Shown one piece after another: positions 11,996-23,406 of a stretch of DNA of 64,000 bases; the stretch's first letter is position 1; the number at the start of each line of letters is the position of its first letter. Source of the DNA: Isoetes taiwanensis (lineage: Eukaryota > Streptophyta > Lycopodiopsida > Isoetales > Isoetaceae); the NCBI GenBank assembly GCA_021234155.1, contig JAJEKV010000042.1, positions 2,231,257-2,295,256 of the forward strand, given 5' to 3'. Made by a program: the position numbers and the translations under genes. The notes under the pieces were generated by a model that worked only from the letters and a program-made list of their open reading frames with translations, ran no database searches and was not told where the DNA came from.

Positions 11996-12765
11996 AGATG
12001 TTTCTCGGCCCTCGTGCCCATGCAATTGGAAGCCATGATGCTGGCCCTGCTTTTATCTTGGCTGCAAAAAAAGAGGCCTCTTTGATGGCCTCTGCTGCAG
12101 ATACCCCTGGCCCTTGAGCTTATAACCAGGATGGCAGGCCTGGTTCACCTGCATACACTTTTGCTTCTAGATATGGAAAAAAAATTGAAGAGGAAACCCT
12201 TGGTCCAGGTTCTTACAGTGTTGGTTCCAGTATTAAAGGGCCTTCTTTTTCCACGACCCGGGCGTCAAGCTTACGCTCTGTAGAAAAAAGTTCGAGGTCT
12301 GGTCGGTATGCTTATGGCTGAGCAGAGCTTATCAAAGAAAAGAGCACGCTTTTAGCATTCTTTGGAAGACCTAAGGTCATCAAGAGGAAACTGGACTGGC
12401 CGTGGTGCTTATAGTCTAGAGGTATTTATGCGAGTTGCGTCACTCTTTTAGCATTTACGCGGATTAAAACATGGAACCAAGTCTACAAAAAATTCTACCT
12501 TTGCTTCTCTGGTCCATTCTACCTTTGCTTCTCACGGTCACGGAGCTTATTTTCTTAGACAAGATCGGACATCACCAACACACCTTTTATATAGGCTGGT
12601 AGACATCAAAGGTAATACAAGACTTTGTGCGAGGTCCGGGGAACTTATGACCCCCCGAGAAATGCCAAGGTCCTGCATTTTCTTTGTCTTTTAAACGACC
12701 CAGGGGAAACTTTGGTCAAGGTGAAGGATCAGATTCATCTTGTAAAACATTTTTCTTAAAGTTCA
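11996..12765 (+). pseudogene. sperm-tail PG-rich repeat (SHIPPO/ODF3-like) protein, broken
   Basis: Sperm-tail PG-rich-repeat proteins are axoneme-associated proteins built from short repeats with a PGPGxY core and GPAFS/GPAYTF blocks. Here the plus strand reads GPAFILAAKKEAS, then DTPGP-stop-AYNQDG, GSPAYTFASRYGKK, LGPGSYSVGSSIKGPSFS and, after frame changes, GPG plus TYDPPRNAKGPAFSLSFKRP near 12640-12705. Both the PG-x-Y spacing and the GPAF blocks recur, so the family call rests on several repeats. In-frame stops and frameshifts show decay. The match suggests an organism that makes flagellated cells. Confidence 0.7.
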
Positions 12766-13311
12766 TGAATAAGCTGTTCATTGATAACGGTACACTTGTG
12801 TTCATGAAATCTGCTTTCGAACTATAATTCAATGGCTTTACATTATATTCATATATGTCCTGATTCAATGGCTGAAATTCAATGGCTTTACATTACATTA
12901 GCATTATATGTATCTGATTCGGTGGCTGAAATTTTATACCTTTGGCGACTAGTTACAAGGGAGTGTGCGAATTTTCATTGATGTGGACATCATATAGAAC
13001 AATTCTGAGACTAAACCAAGCTCGGGGTCATGGGCGCGGGATGTCTTTCACAATAATCAGAAATTTTTTTTCATTGCCTTAAAATCGGTCTTCCTTGAGG
13101 CGAGAAAGGCATTTTCGATTATCAAAGAAGCAAAAACCGGTTTAGATCAATAATATTCACATGATTCTTCTTCTTATTTGAAGCCATCAAAAATCCTCAG
13201 AGACATTTTCCTCTTCTTAAAACCTGTTTTTGTTAGTTTTGCTTGATCCGTGGATTTTTCTTTGGATTGTAATGTGTGAATACGTTTTTTGGCATGTATA
13301 AGGTCATTTCG
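12766..13311. other. no gene seen
   Basis: Non-coding. TTCAATGGCTTTACATTA occurs twice (about 12828 and 12878), a small local duplication. Nothing else can be supported. Confidence 0.4.
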
Positions 13312-14520
13312 GGAGGTATAGGCTATGATTAGCCTGCATTAACTCCTAAAAATACCAATCCGGCATGCATTCTCAGCTACAGGACATGAATCCGGCATGC
13401 ACTAATGCTCAGCAAGTAGATAATCTCGCGCGCGAAAGGCCTTCAAAACGATCTCAGATGAAATCCCCTTTTTGGATTCCCCTGTTTCGGTCTGTTCTTG
13501 GCAAATCCGGATCTAATCTCTGTCTTTTGTGAAAGATTTGGGTTTCTTGGAATTAAAAAGATTAAATCGGGAGCTCTGGGTGATGATTGACACGCCCAAT
13601 CCGCGAAAAAAGCCCCGAACGTGGCCTGCCCTTTTAGGGTTCTTAGATTTTTGTTGGAATAATATCCCACAGGCTGAAACCAAAAACATAAGCAGGGTAT
13701 ATATACACTGCCCTAAAGTTTTAATTAAAATTACGTGCTACCTTCACGTGGGATTCGGCCCGTTGCCGCCCCACATGCCCGGGGGTACCACGTGGCGCGG
13801 CGAGGTTGGATTGGGGATGATACTATGCTTGTTGGGGGGGGAGGGGGGGAATTAGATAGGATTTTTTTTTAAATTTGGCACGATTCCAAAAGCAAGATTT
13901 GAACAATGGTCAATATAGTTCTTTTTAAAAAATTCTTTTTTCCAAAAGGAATATTTTTTGATGCTCTACAAGATGGGAGAATCATTTTGCAAAAAAAGAG
14001 CACGTGATTTTTTTCACTAAAAAAAAAGAGTGAAATTTGATGATTTGGTGGGGCGATTTGGCAAATGGGTGGTGACATGGCATTATGAAGTGATGAAGTG
14101 TTAAGTAAGGTGGCAAAATGACTTCTTTCTAGTCAAAACTTTTTATGAAGTGGAGATGATGTGGATGACATGTGTATGATGATGTGGAAGCATTTGGGGA
14201 TGATGTGGCATCATGGGATGATGACATGTCATCTAAGGTATCAAGATGACTTTACTTGGGTCAAAATTTTGAAACGATTTTTGTGGTAGGTGACGTGTAT
14301 GATGACATGGATGTCCTTAGGTGGTGATGTGGATGGTATTTGGCATTCTTGAGGATGATGTGGACAATTTCGCAACCAATTTGGCACTAGTGCATATACC
14401 AGTAGATCTTTTATGCAATGGCTTGGATAATTTACTCCTCCATACTTGTTTGAAGAAAATGTGCACTTTCTCTCTCTAGCTTAGCTTTTAGAGAGAGAAG
14501 ATGGTTTTAGACCATGGAAG
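13312..14520. mobile_element. dispersed transposon-like unit, copy A (shortest)
   Basis: This sequence is shared with 24813-26222 (copy B) and 34976-36172 (copy C). The shared order is GGCTATGATTAGCCTGCATT, CTCAGCAAGT, TGGGTGATGATT, a TATATATA block, two CACGTG boxes, TTTGATGCTCTACAAGATGG, TGATGTGG repeats, then CTCTCTCTAGCTTAGC. Copy A diverges from B and C right after AGAGAGAGAAG at 14508, where B and C continue into protease-related sequence. Confidence 0.75.
13690..13800 (-). promoter_or_regulatory. conserved TATA box with two upstream G-boxes
   Basis: Read on the minus strand there are two CACGTG palindromes (within CCACGTGGTA and CCCACGTGAA), then TATATATA at about 13697-13704. The same arrangement is kept at about 25152/25200/25246 and 35324/35371/35416. 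G-boxes are bound by bZIP and bHLH factors in plants. No convincing minus-strand gene follows, so the promoter role is inference. Confidence 0.3.
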
Positions 14521-16259
14521 TAGCCAAACTTGATGGGATTTTTTGCTTTTCTCAAAGGTGGTGAATGTATGATGGGAGTGTGATGCATATATGGGCTAGG
14601 GAAAATGACGATGAGGCATGAAGATGTGAGTTATGAATCTTGTATGGTGTTCATCGATGGGATTGAGGTGATAGGATCATGTGAGAAGCCTTGGAAAATA
14701 GAACTCATGCCAAAATGATTTGGAACTAGCCACATACCAAAAGAAACTTGAGAGGTCTTCCAAACTTCAATCTTGAGGGGTCTTCCAACCTCTATTTACT
14801 CAAGTTCACTTGCTTGAATCTTATCCTCTTTGCTACACTTGTATAATATCCAATGAATGTCCTTCCCGTGGTTCTTCAACAAAAGTGTCAATTTGTGATC
14901 TTCAAAGATGGGAGTCTTCAAACTTCTAGCTCTTGCACACATATATTATTCAAATATTAGACAAAAATGTGCAAATTGTGTGAATTGCTCTTCTATCTTT
15001 GCCAAAAGCATTGGCGGCACTACTATGATGTCTTACGGAATTATTCAATGCAAAATGTTTTCAAAATCAATGGTACATTGGCTCATGCACACATGTCAAG
15101 CAAAAAAGTTAGCTAGGAATGTGATGTGTGCCATGGCTCTTCTGTGCTACAAAAATGTGGCAGCAAGCCAACCATAGCCACAAAAAAACAAAAAAAATAA
15201 CCTGGATTGGGCAAGATTTGAACCGAAACAGGAGGGGGCTTTCGTTACAGATGCATTTCGAAGGCTTTCGGTGAAGATAGGTGAAAGTCTTGTTGAAGCA
15301 TGGCCTCGGCCTTGTAGACTCACTTTGAAGTATAAAATAGTGTGCTTCAAGATTTTAGGAAACGTTGCATTAAAAAAAAAAAACCTCCAAAAAAGAGCAA
15401 AGCATAAAACATTATAGTATGGCTAATTGTCATTGTTTTGGAAAACTTAAAAGTCTCTTGCTAAGAATTTCTTGCATGAGTCTTACGCTTATATCATGAT
15501 GCAATCCTTAAAATATTGCAAGAAGATATATCCGCAAAATACATATTACTATTTTTCTTAAGTTGCACTAGTTTCTTAGCAATTTTCCATCAAAAATCAT
15601 GATTCCTTTGAGCAAATTTGCACCTCTTTTGTTGGCAACATCGATGCACACTAGTTGCGGGGTAAATCGAGTTGATTGAGGAAGTGTCAGAAGTTAAAGA
15701 AGATCACATTTGTTTGAGTTAATAAAATTTGCTTGCTGGTTTAGCTTTGTGACAGTCTGGCTTGCAAAAATAAGATTTTTTGAGCCTATTTGCATGATTT
15801 TTGTGGAAACAACTAGATGTACTAGTTTTACAGATCTGTCAAAGTTAATACAAAGCGTCAGAAGTAAAAACTCATCAATTATTTCATCTGCAAAAATTAG
15901 CATGCTGCCAGGAGCATTGACCAAGTTTTCACTTGGTTAGATTTGCAAATTTGAGAGTGTTCTTCATATACTTTCTTTCATCAAACTTTTGAGCATATTC
16001 TTTACATGCTAGAGCATCTTTTTGAATTGCAATTGCATTAAAATTTGATTCTAAAGAGCAAATGGCATAACTTTTACTGGTCACATTTTTCTTTGTTTTG
16101 GAAAAGCACTTCCAACTCAAAATTTGACCTTTTTCTTTGCAATCGTTTTCCTCAGAGTGGTTGTCTCAAGCAACCTGGAGGTCCTGAACCACTGAGGTTA
16201 AAGCTTTGCCAGGAATACCTTCAACATTTTCCAAGATCAGAAGTTAGCAAGACCATTGT
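14521..16259. other. no recognisable gene
   Basis: AT-rich. Frames at 14908-15177 and 15710-15940 are open but match nothing I know. A stretch at 15190-15390 ends in poly-A and might be a small retroposon; I could not find convincing internal promoter boxes. Confidence 0.35.
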
Positions 16260-16520
16260 TTCCTAGTTAAAAATGCACCATTCATTCATGGCACATGAAA
16301 AAATTGCTAAAGTTCCATCAAAGTTGGCCATTTCTAAGGTCCAATTGGCACGATTCCCAAGCAAGGTTGGATTTTTTTTTTAAACCATGGCACGCTTCCC
16401 AAGCGAGGTCAAAACAAGGCCATTTTATTTTATTTTTTTCGAGATGGCATATTTTTGATGCTCCACGAGATAGAAGAATCTTTTTGCAAAAAAAAAAAAG
16501 GGACCGGCTTCATTGAATGT
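16260..16520. repeat. dispersed repeat pieces (GAAAAAATTGCTAAA and CTCCACGAGATAGAAGAAT)
   Basis: The left part (16285-16345) recurs at about 21535-21595 and 28625-28685. The right part (16350-16500) belongs to the CCATGGCACGATTCCCAAG ... TTTGATGCTCTACAAGATGG family, also at 13870, 17030, 25310, 29755 and 35490. Confidence 0.65.
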
Positions 16521-16525
16521 TGGAG

Positions 16526-17015
16526 GAAGGAAGGAAGGAAGGTTCTTTTATCGTCCGGGCACGAGGGACATTAATGTATATTCTATTCTATTCTATTCTA
16601 ATTACACGGGTGCAGCAAGCCCGTTGCTACCCGGATTAAACCCCTCCCCGGGGAGGGAAAACCGCCGTCGCGACAACAAACTGGCGGGCATTTGTAAAAA
16701 TATACATATAGACATGAATTTCCGGCACCTCAAGTAGGCGCCCGGGGGCAGAGGTGAGTCCGCAGATCCTAAACCTCCTGGAGGTAGGAGCCAAGGGATC
16801 GAACTGATGGCAGGGGCAGACCAAGTCGCACCAAGAGAATGTAGCGAACCCGAATCTGACTATAGGCTGGACAGCTCTGCAAGGCATGGCTTTCATCCTC
16901 AACAACCCCCAGCGGGCAACACTGACAAAGCCTGTCCTGGCGCGGCTCTCCAACCCACCAACCCGTTTCAAGCCGAAGATGGTGGGCCCCTGTTCGAATG
17001 GACGCGATGGTGTAA
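16526..17015 (-). pseudogene. LINE C-terminal (zf-RVT) fragment with (TTCC)n tail
   Basis: On the minus strand the sequence reads RTGAHHLRLETGWWVG, CQCC and EDESHALQSCPAYSQIR. This is the cysteine/histidine module found C-terminal to plant LINE reverse transcriptases. It is followed by a 3' end GGACGATAAAAGAA and a (CCTT)n tail at 16527-16552. An internal (ATTCT)n run lies at 16582-16602. The reverse transcriptase is missing (5' truncation), and the rest is interrupted by frame changes. It separates two copies of the 16.4 kb dispersed repeat. Confidence 0.65.
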
Positions 17016-17024
17016 AGATTTTTT

Positions 17025-17345
17025 TTTAAACCATGGCACGATTCACAAGGAAGGCCAAAACGAGGCCATTTTAAAACTTTTCTTATCCCAAATGGCATAT
17101 TCTTTGTTGCTCTACAAGATGGAAGAAATGTTTTTGGCAAAAAAGAGACACTTTGATTTTTTTGTGAAAAGAAAGATTCAAATTTGGTGAGGTGTGGCAA
17201 GGGTGAGTGAGAGGTGATGTGAAAAACAAGTGTGACATGGCACAAATTAGATGATGATGTGGCAAGTGAAGTGGCAAAGAGTATGTTTCTCGGCCAAACA
17301 TTTTATTAGGTGAGTGATATGGCAAGTGATGTGGCACCTCCAAGA
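17025..17345 (+). repeat. dispersed repeat with TGATGTGGCA run
   Basis: It starts with AAACCATGGCACGATTC, passes through GCTCTACAAGATGGAAGAA and a T/A-rich stretch, and ends in repeated GATGTGGCA units. It is closely similar to 29745-30060. Confidence 0.7.
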
Positions 17346-17640
17346 TTGCTCCCATTTCCAATCTGGCAGAAACACATTGGTTTTGTACGATAAGATCCAT
17401 CACATACCACCAGAGTAACAAGATCATTTGACCTTTGTCATGCGAGCAGAATGTCTCCATCTCGGATGCTAATTCCACTTAGAAAATTTTTCCAACCATT
17501 CCCAAAAAACATCCTGGAGCCTACAGATGCAACATAAACTTCATACTTCTTCCTATTTGGTCCTTGCATCAAAATATTTTGATCAGTTCTTAGAGGCACA
17601 TGCTCTCATTCCTAGAAACAGAAAAAAAAATCCAATCATA
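17346..17640 (-). pseudogene. B3-domain-like DNA-binding protein remnant, copy 1
   Basis: Minus-strand reading gives ILMQGPNRKKYEVYV, then GNGWKNFLSGISIRDGDILL, a stop and LVVCDGSYRTKP. Plant B3 domains have this pattern: a strand ending in W/Y-x-V, a GWxxF motif and a GD turn before the last strands. The second copy at 30060-30600 shares the sequence and starts with the same repeat boundary. It contains in-frame stops. The family call is tentative because B3 domains vary a great deal. Confidence 0.4.
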
Positions 17641-18795
17641 GTAAACAATAGAATCTGAAACCCTACAGAAAGAATTAATCCTTAGCAACTTAGAAAGTGT
17701 CAAACAAAGGATTGAGTATGCATTTGGTTGAGGGATGTCGCAAATTATTACTGGCGAATCTTGAGGAATCTAATAAAATCTTGGGGGAGCTTAGGAAATC
17801 TAGGGGGATCTTAATGAAATCTAGATGAATTTTTTTACACATGGTGTGTTTTGTAGAATCTAGGAAATTCTTAAGGGAATCTTTATAGGGTTTCCTTAGC
17901 TATTTGTTCTGCAATTAGTGCAAACTAGGGTAGAAGTAACAGAGTTCGACTTTAACTCCTTGGAGCACTTAGAACATATATATCTGTTAACTTCCAAGCA
18001 TGTGAAGGCTCCAAATAAGGGGGACCATTTAATATGAGCTTTCAGCATATACACTTCCCACGACATTATCATTTAATTCTATGGATGGAGAAGTTCTAAT
18101 AAACAACTGTGCGCTTCTAACTGTGAAGAATCTTGGAAACATTGAATTTGACTTATCTAGTGGAACTCCATAAGAAGATGTTTGCTAAAGGATTTACATT
18201 AAATTTGGCCTATCTAACTCGGCTTATATACTTTGTTGGACAAGTTCTTTTGTATGTCAAGCACAGGTACAAATAGTTGGTCACATCTTTTTAAGTTGAA
18301 TACAATGCTTTGTCTAGTAAAATTTGAACTAGCCCTATGATTATATGGAATATCTAATTAACCTCAGTATCTACTTGCAATAGTTGTAAAGTGCATGTGG
18401 TTCAGATAAATCAATTTCAGCCTCTCTTCTAAGAGTTAGCTATCCGTATTCATTGAACAATGTATATTAAATTGGTCTAGCTGCAAATTGTTCAAATCAT
18501 CGATCTTAATGCATCTAGACACTAGCTTTAATTTCCTAATGTTGATCTAATGGCCTTTTTCAATGTCACCGATATGGTAGCATGGGGTTTTTCTGGGGGA
18601 GGGACGGAGGGAGGGAGAGAGAGCGTAGAACACCTTAGGACAAAAGCTAAACCCAGTGAAACTATATTTTAACTAAATTATAGTATAGTGTAATATTTGA
18701 GACCGTAAAATATCTCTATAGAGTAAATTATAGAACTATTGCATTCAGACAAATAGAAATAATTACTCCCTTTATGAAGGCAACTTTTGCTGACA
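17641..18795. other. no gene seen; GAATCT repeats at 17755-17885
   Basis: 17755-17885 repeats the GAATCT/TCTAGG pattern of positions 1-300. A purine block (GGGAGGGAGAGAGAG) lies at 18598-18626. No coding region can be supported. Confidence 0.4.
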
Positions 18796-18804
18796 AAATA
18801 CGTT

Positions 18805-19245
18805 AAAGGTCAAGGAGGGAGGGAGGGAGGGAGGGAAGAAAGAAAGAAAAGAAAATGGTGTGTTTATTGTCCATGAGACCATCAGGTCTATAAGACATCA
18901 AAATTGCTTATACATCGTCCATCTGATCAAATGAGCTCTCCATTAGAGCATCATTGTTCTCTCTCTCCTCATCTTCCTATAACTCTAACAATTGTTTATA
19001 ATTCTTAATAGCTAACTCTCTCACTTTCCAGCTATCTATCAAATGGTTACATATATTTTCTAGTGGTAGCCTAAAGAAGGCATGTAGTGAGATCCCCTGG
19101 GTATATTAAACGTACGTCTCAAGTTTTGATATGCAGGGCACTTCAGTACAAAGTGTTCTTCATCCTCTATTTCATCCTCACCACAACCCTTACGCAAGTG
19201 CGTCTGCTTCTAGGGAAATTACCCCATCTGCCCGCCTCCACCCCC
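18805..19245 (-). pseudogene. LINE C-terminal fragment with (CTTT)n/(CCCT)n tail
   Basis: Minus strand: GCGEDEIEDEEHFVLKCPAY is the LINE zf-RVT module. It ends in CCTGATGGTCTCATGGACAA, TAAA and a pyrimidine tandem tail (18815-18855). It is truncated at its 5' end and in several frames. Confidence 0.6.
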
Positions 19246-19870
19246 AGATAAGATAAGATAAGATAAGAGAGAGAGAGGGGAGGGAGAGAGGGAGGGAGGG
19301 AGGGAAGATAAGATAAGATAATGTTTTATTAAGGTCTGTGAGACCATCAGGTCTAGAAGACGACCATCAACACAAGTACAGTTTTAAACATCTAATGATC
19401 CTTTTCGGAGGTATCAATAGTCTATATCTCCCTCTTTCTCATAAGTATCCAGCAATTTGTTATAATTCTTTATAGACATCTCTCTCACTTTCATGACATC
19501 TGTTAAAAATCTCCAACGGTGGCGCATGTCAAAGAACGCACGTAGAGGCATTTCTGAGGATATCATAATATGTCTCAGTGCCTGATATGCTGGGCAATGC
19601 AGTAACAAGTGTATCTCATCCTCGATCATTGCATGTGTGCCTATGTCTTGGAAAGTCCCCCCACCGTCCCACTTCTACTTCTAAGTGATGGAAACTAAGG
19701 CGCAATCTGGAGAGAAGATGTTTAAAATGTGCAAGCCCCTTGACCAAGTGTGAAGCCTCTTTTAGCTCTGGGTTAATCATTTCCCTGTAAAAAACCATCT
19801 TGGTGCCAGGATTCCTCCAGCCTTTATCGCGTGCTTTCTTGTAAGCATATAGTCATTTAATTTGTCTGTT
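19246..19870 (-). pseudogene. LINE C-terminal fragment with mixed (TTATC)n/(CCCT)n tail
   Basis: Minus strand: EDEIHLLLHCPAYQALRHIM followed by a helical segment and GVSQ-like 3' sequence. It ends CCTGATGGTCTCACAGACCT, TAATAAAAC, then TTATC units and CCCT units (19247-19320). It lies head-to-tail with the preceding and following fragments of the same family. An upstream piece at 19616-19798 gives LRLSFHHLEVEVGRWG, the conserved start of the module. Confidence 0.65.
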
Positions 19871-20154
19871 TCATCTAATATCTCATATCACGTCATGTCC
19901 CATCATCTCAACCATGTAACTACACTTGCAAACCACCTTTTTAGGCTACTATGAATCATAGCCTTTCTAGGCAGTCTATCATGATCTATATCTTGAATTT
20001 TTCTAACATATTTTATAGTGCGAGTAATGCTTCAATTTCCAATTCATACAACCCTGTTTCAGCAAGCATCATCTGGTACGGTGTTTGCATTTTAACTCCC
20101 AGTTCTGCTAGCAAAAACTTTTTTTGGATCTCCTCTACTCTAGTCCACATATCT

Positions 20155-20760
20155 AGGGAGGGAGAGAGAGAGAGAGAAAGAGAGAGAGAGGGAGGGAGAG
20201 GGAGGGAGATTACACTCAACATTACAAAATATGTCTTCTAATGCATCTTCCGACAAAAACCATTAGACCCCTTATAACATCGCAGTCCTTGTCACTGTTC
20301 TCTATGAGATAATAATTCCTTTAAATACATACCAACCCAGGCAATTCAAAAAAAATCCAATAAAGAACTTGAGTATACCATGCTTGTGTCAAATTCCCGC
20401 ATATGAAGGACATCTTATGAAGACATGTACCTCATCTTCAACATCCTACAGATTGCACAAGTAGCAAAACCTCAATGCATGAGAAATATTACTCCAACGC
20501 CCTACTTCCACCCCAAGTCTATTGGGAGCTAAGCCGCATTCTACTTATCGTATACCTCTGCTCAAAGGTATACCTTCCTTAAGATGCTTGGCCTCTCGGA
20601 GTGTAGGGTTTATATATATTTTGTAGATCTCCTTTTTTGTTTCTAGGACTCTCCAATTCCTTCTAATGAGATGGTCATGCACCCATTCCCTAATATTTGC
20701 TCCATTCTCGTGTAGGTGAAGAATGTCTAAGCCCCATTTCCTCATCCACTCTGCAATATC
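20155..20760 (-). pseudogene. LINE C-terminal fragment with purine/pyrimidine tail
   Basis: Minus strand: MRKWGLDILHLHENGANIRE (20745 downward) precedes LGVEVGRWSN and VEDEVHVFIRCPSY, the LINE zf-RVT signature. A (CTCT)/(CCCT) run at 20157-20210 lies beyond its 3' side. Several frame changes are needed. Confidence 0.6.
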
Positions 20761-20827
20761 TGCATACCAACCTTGATTTCTTGTCTCTTCTAAAGCCAGT
20801 CATTATCATCATATCAGGGTCTCCTAT

Positions 20828-20892
20828 CATCATATCAGGGTCTCAGTGGACGATAAAAAAACTATTCTATTCTATTCTATTCTATTCTAATG
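20828..20892 (+). mobile_element. LINE 3' terminus with (TATTC)n tail
   Basis: AGTGGACGATAAAAAAAC is followed by five TATTC units. It is on the plus strand, so a separate insertion from the minus-strand copies beside it. Just upstream, ATCATATCAGGGTCTC is directly repeated (about 20810 and 20833). Confidence 0.55.
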
Positions 20893-20989
20893 TTATATCC
20901 CTTCTAGCCAAAATATAGATAGAGACATGGGCACTTTTGGTTCGGATGAGTCGACTTAGATCAATCGAATTCATGCTTCCTCTAGCAAA

Positions 20990-21610
20990 ACCATAAGCAT
21001 ATTTGTTGAATGGTCTATAAAAACTATAATACTGCTGCCATAAAATGGCAGCATAGAAGAGCTCTACACATGCTTTTGCGTATTTGCTATAATATTTGAC
21101 TTATATATTTGTGTGAGAGCTTGTAAAGCAAGATATTTGAAGACATCTGTCACTTGGTTTCTTCTAGAAGACAAATTTGCATGAAGAACAAAAGAAGGAC
21201 AGTGATTTGACATCAAGTAGGCATTTCTTGAAGGAGATATGAGTATCAAAGCTTCTAGTCAACATTTGAAGACTTGAAGTGAAGATGTAAAGACCCCAAA
21301 GTAAAATATTGGAAGGACCATCGAAATTCAATGGTAATTTGCATGATTCAAGCTTTTGAGATAATATTCTAGTGCTAAAGGCGTGATTTACTATGTCCAA
21401 GGCTATTCTACTTCCATTCCACGCATAAACCATTGCTCATACCATATTTTTTCTCTCATAAACCGTTACCCTTTTGCTAAATCCAGAAATTGGCTAGTAT
21501 ATTTTTCTCAAAAGTGCACCCTTCACCATCACATATGAAAAAATAGCTAAATTCCATCAACTTTTACCCTTCCTAAGGTCCAAAATTGCATTTTCTCTGG
21601 GCAAAAGTTA
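20990..21610. repeat. dispersed repeat shared with 28195-28700
   Basis: GGCAGCATAGAAGAGCT, TTGTGTGAGAGCTTGTA, AAAGAAGGACAGTGATTTG and GAAAAAATAGCTAAATTCC occur in the same order at 28195-28700. Similarity is roughly 75-80 per cent by eye. No coding potential is evident. Confidence 0.65.
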
Positions 21611-22050
21611 GCCCATCTATGGGAAGGTCTGATGTACAGTGATTCTTTCCAGAAGAATTGTTTACACCCATTTTCTCCTTGATTCCCAATCTGAGGTGGA
21701 CTTCTTGAATCTTGGCTTGGGGGGCTTGAGGAGTTTGTAGGGGATAGGAATGCAAGTGCGGCACGAGTTTTTCATACTCATTGTATGTGGGTAGAGAGTA
21801 AAATAGTTGTTAAAGTTTACAATTAGATCAGATAGTGCCAGATTTCGAAGATAGAAAAGGCAGGGAAAAAATATAAAAAAATAAGGACAATCATGGGACA
21901 GAATGTGGAAATGATTAAGAAGTTGGGACAGATGGGAAAATGGCAGATTTGAGGGAAAAGGAAGTGTCAGGAACAGAGAAGAATAATGACAAAATAAGGG
22001 AGATTAGATTTGGTCCGTACGTTGAGTGAGAAAGGGCATAACCTAATAGA
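21611..22050. other. no gene seen
   Basis: Purine-rich in 21840-22010 with GGGACAGA and GGGAAAA stretches. No coding or repeat feature can be supported. Confidence 0.35.
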
Positions 22051-22132
22051 AAACGAGAATTGGAAGCGCCCATACTCGGAGATCGCTGGTCATCTGTTCT
22101 TGAGAAGGGGAAACAGGTAGGCTTTGTAGTAT

Positions 22133-23315
22133 TTGGAGATTCTTACATCGCTTCCAGACATGGTGAATACCAGGAGAGCATCTGGAGTCGGAACACTGCA
22201 GCGTCAGCAAGAAGCGGTCAAACAGATTTTGGAGTATGCAAATGAGGTGCAGCAAGCAGTGCGAAAGGAGTTATTGACTGCAAAAGAACCGGCATTTGTT
22301 GGTGAGCCCCTCAGAAACGCTGCTGTTGAAATTAAGTTGAAATTTTTAAAGTCCCGGGGTCTTATTGGGTGTATTCCTTATGAGGGAGTCCGTCTTCAAT
22401 TTCTCAAAAGTGAATTAGAGAGGATGGAACAAGGGATCTCAATTAACAGTATCTATTCGATAGATTTTCCCAAAACCTTGAAGCTGGCCAGGGGAACTTC
22501 AAATCAAGCTACTCCTTAATAAAAGCCTCAAAACAAATGTCTGTCTAGCCAAATATAATGGTCGGATCTCGATAGGTGTCAATTGGCTGTGGTCAATTTG
22601 AAACTTCGCTCCTTTGGTGAAACTTCAAATTTGAAACTCTTTGGGTTCCTTTCAAGGTTTTTTCTCTTTCTTCTCATCTCACCTTTAACACTTTGTCTGA
22701 TGCTGCTGACAGATTATCTGGTTAGAAAACACTTGGAGGGTGGGCATGCGAGGGAGGTCCCGGCGGGCACGATTCCTCTTACTCACCAGGAGGTCATTGG
22801 GGCCCTTTACTGGGTCAAAATCCATATCATTGAGGTCAAGACTTTGAGAAGAATTACGCGGATGATGATATTTGGCGGTTCAAATCTGAACTCAAAGCGG
22901 TACTTCGGGGAAAAGCTTGGTGTTTGTGAATTTGCTCTGGATTCATGGATATTGGATATCCTGGATTCCTCCACATATGGGCCCGGGAAACTTGATCAGC
23001 TGTTATTTTCACATACAGGAAATATGTTTGCTATAATTACTCTGGATGGGGTCGTGGATTTGTGAGGCAGCAATTGGATTGCGGACATGAAATTTGCAGA
23101 CCCTATAGTACTTTGAAACTTCCATAGTTTTTTTCCTTTTAAAATCTAAAAGAATATATAACTGTGGTTGTTTTCTATTAATACTTTTCCTCCTTATGGA
23201 GTGTTAGGCCGATTTGACTGTGTCACTGCCCTTTATCTCAGAGATCTTCTCTGAATTTTTGTATTACTATGTATCTTTGCATGTAATATAATACTTCTGC
23301 CGTTCCTAAAAAAAA
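22133..23315 (+). mobile_element. unclassified retroposon-like unit with poly-A end
   Basis: A 128-codon plus frame (22133-22519) is rich in charged helical sequence (QRQQEAVKQILEYANEVQQ, FLKSRGLIGCIPYEGVRLQF). A second frame follows at 22583-23065, with coding-like signal also in another frame (DDDIWRFKSELKAVLRGKAW). The unit ends with AATATAATACTTCTGCCGTT, CCT and an A-run at 23309-23316, like a retroposed transcript. It could be gag-like or a LINE ORF1. I do not recognise it. Confidence 0.35.
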
Positions 23316-23406
23316 CCCAGTCCATGCTCTCACTGCAGTTTGTTAATTGGCTCAAACCGTATAGCTCCAAATGTCTAACAATTTAAGGCTAATTCTAAAG
23401 CTTTCG

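Noticed and set aside
15190-15390. tRNA-derived SINE on the minus strand
   Set aside because: A GGTTCAAATCT box-B-like sequence and nearby poly-T are present, but no A box lies at the right distance and there is no second copy in the window.
20013-20241. Small proteins over the GA-rich block
   Set aside because: They arise from (GAGA)n/(GGGA)n low-complexity sequence and overlap LINE remains.
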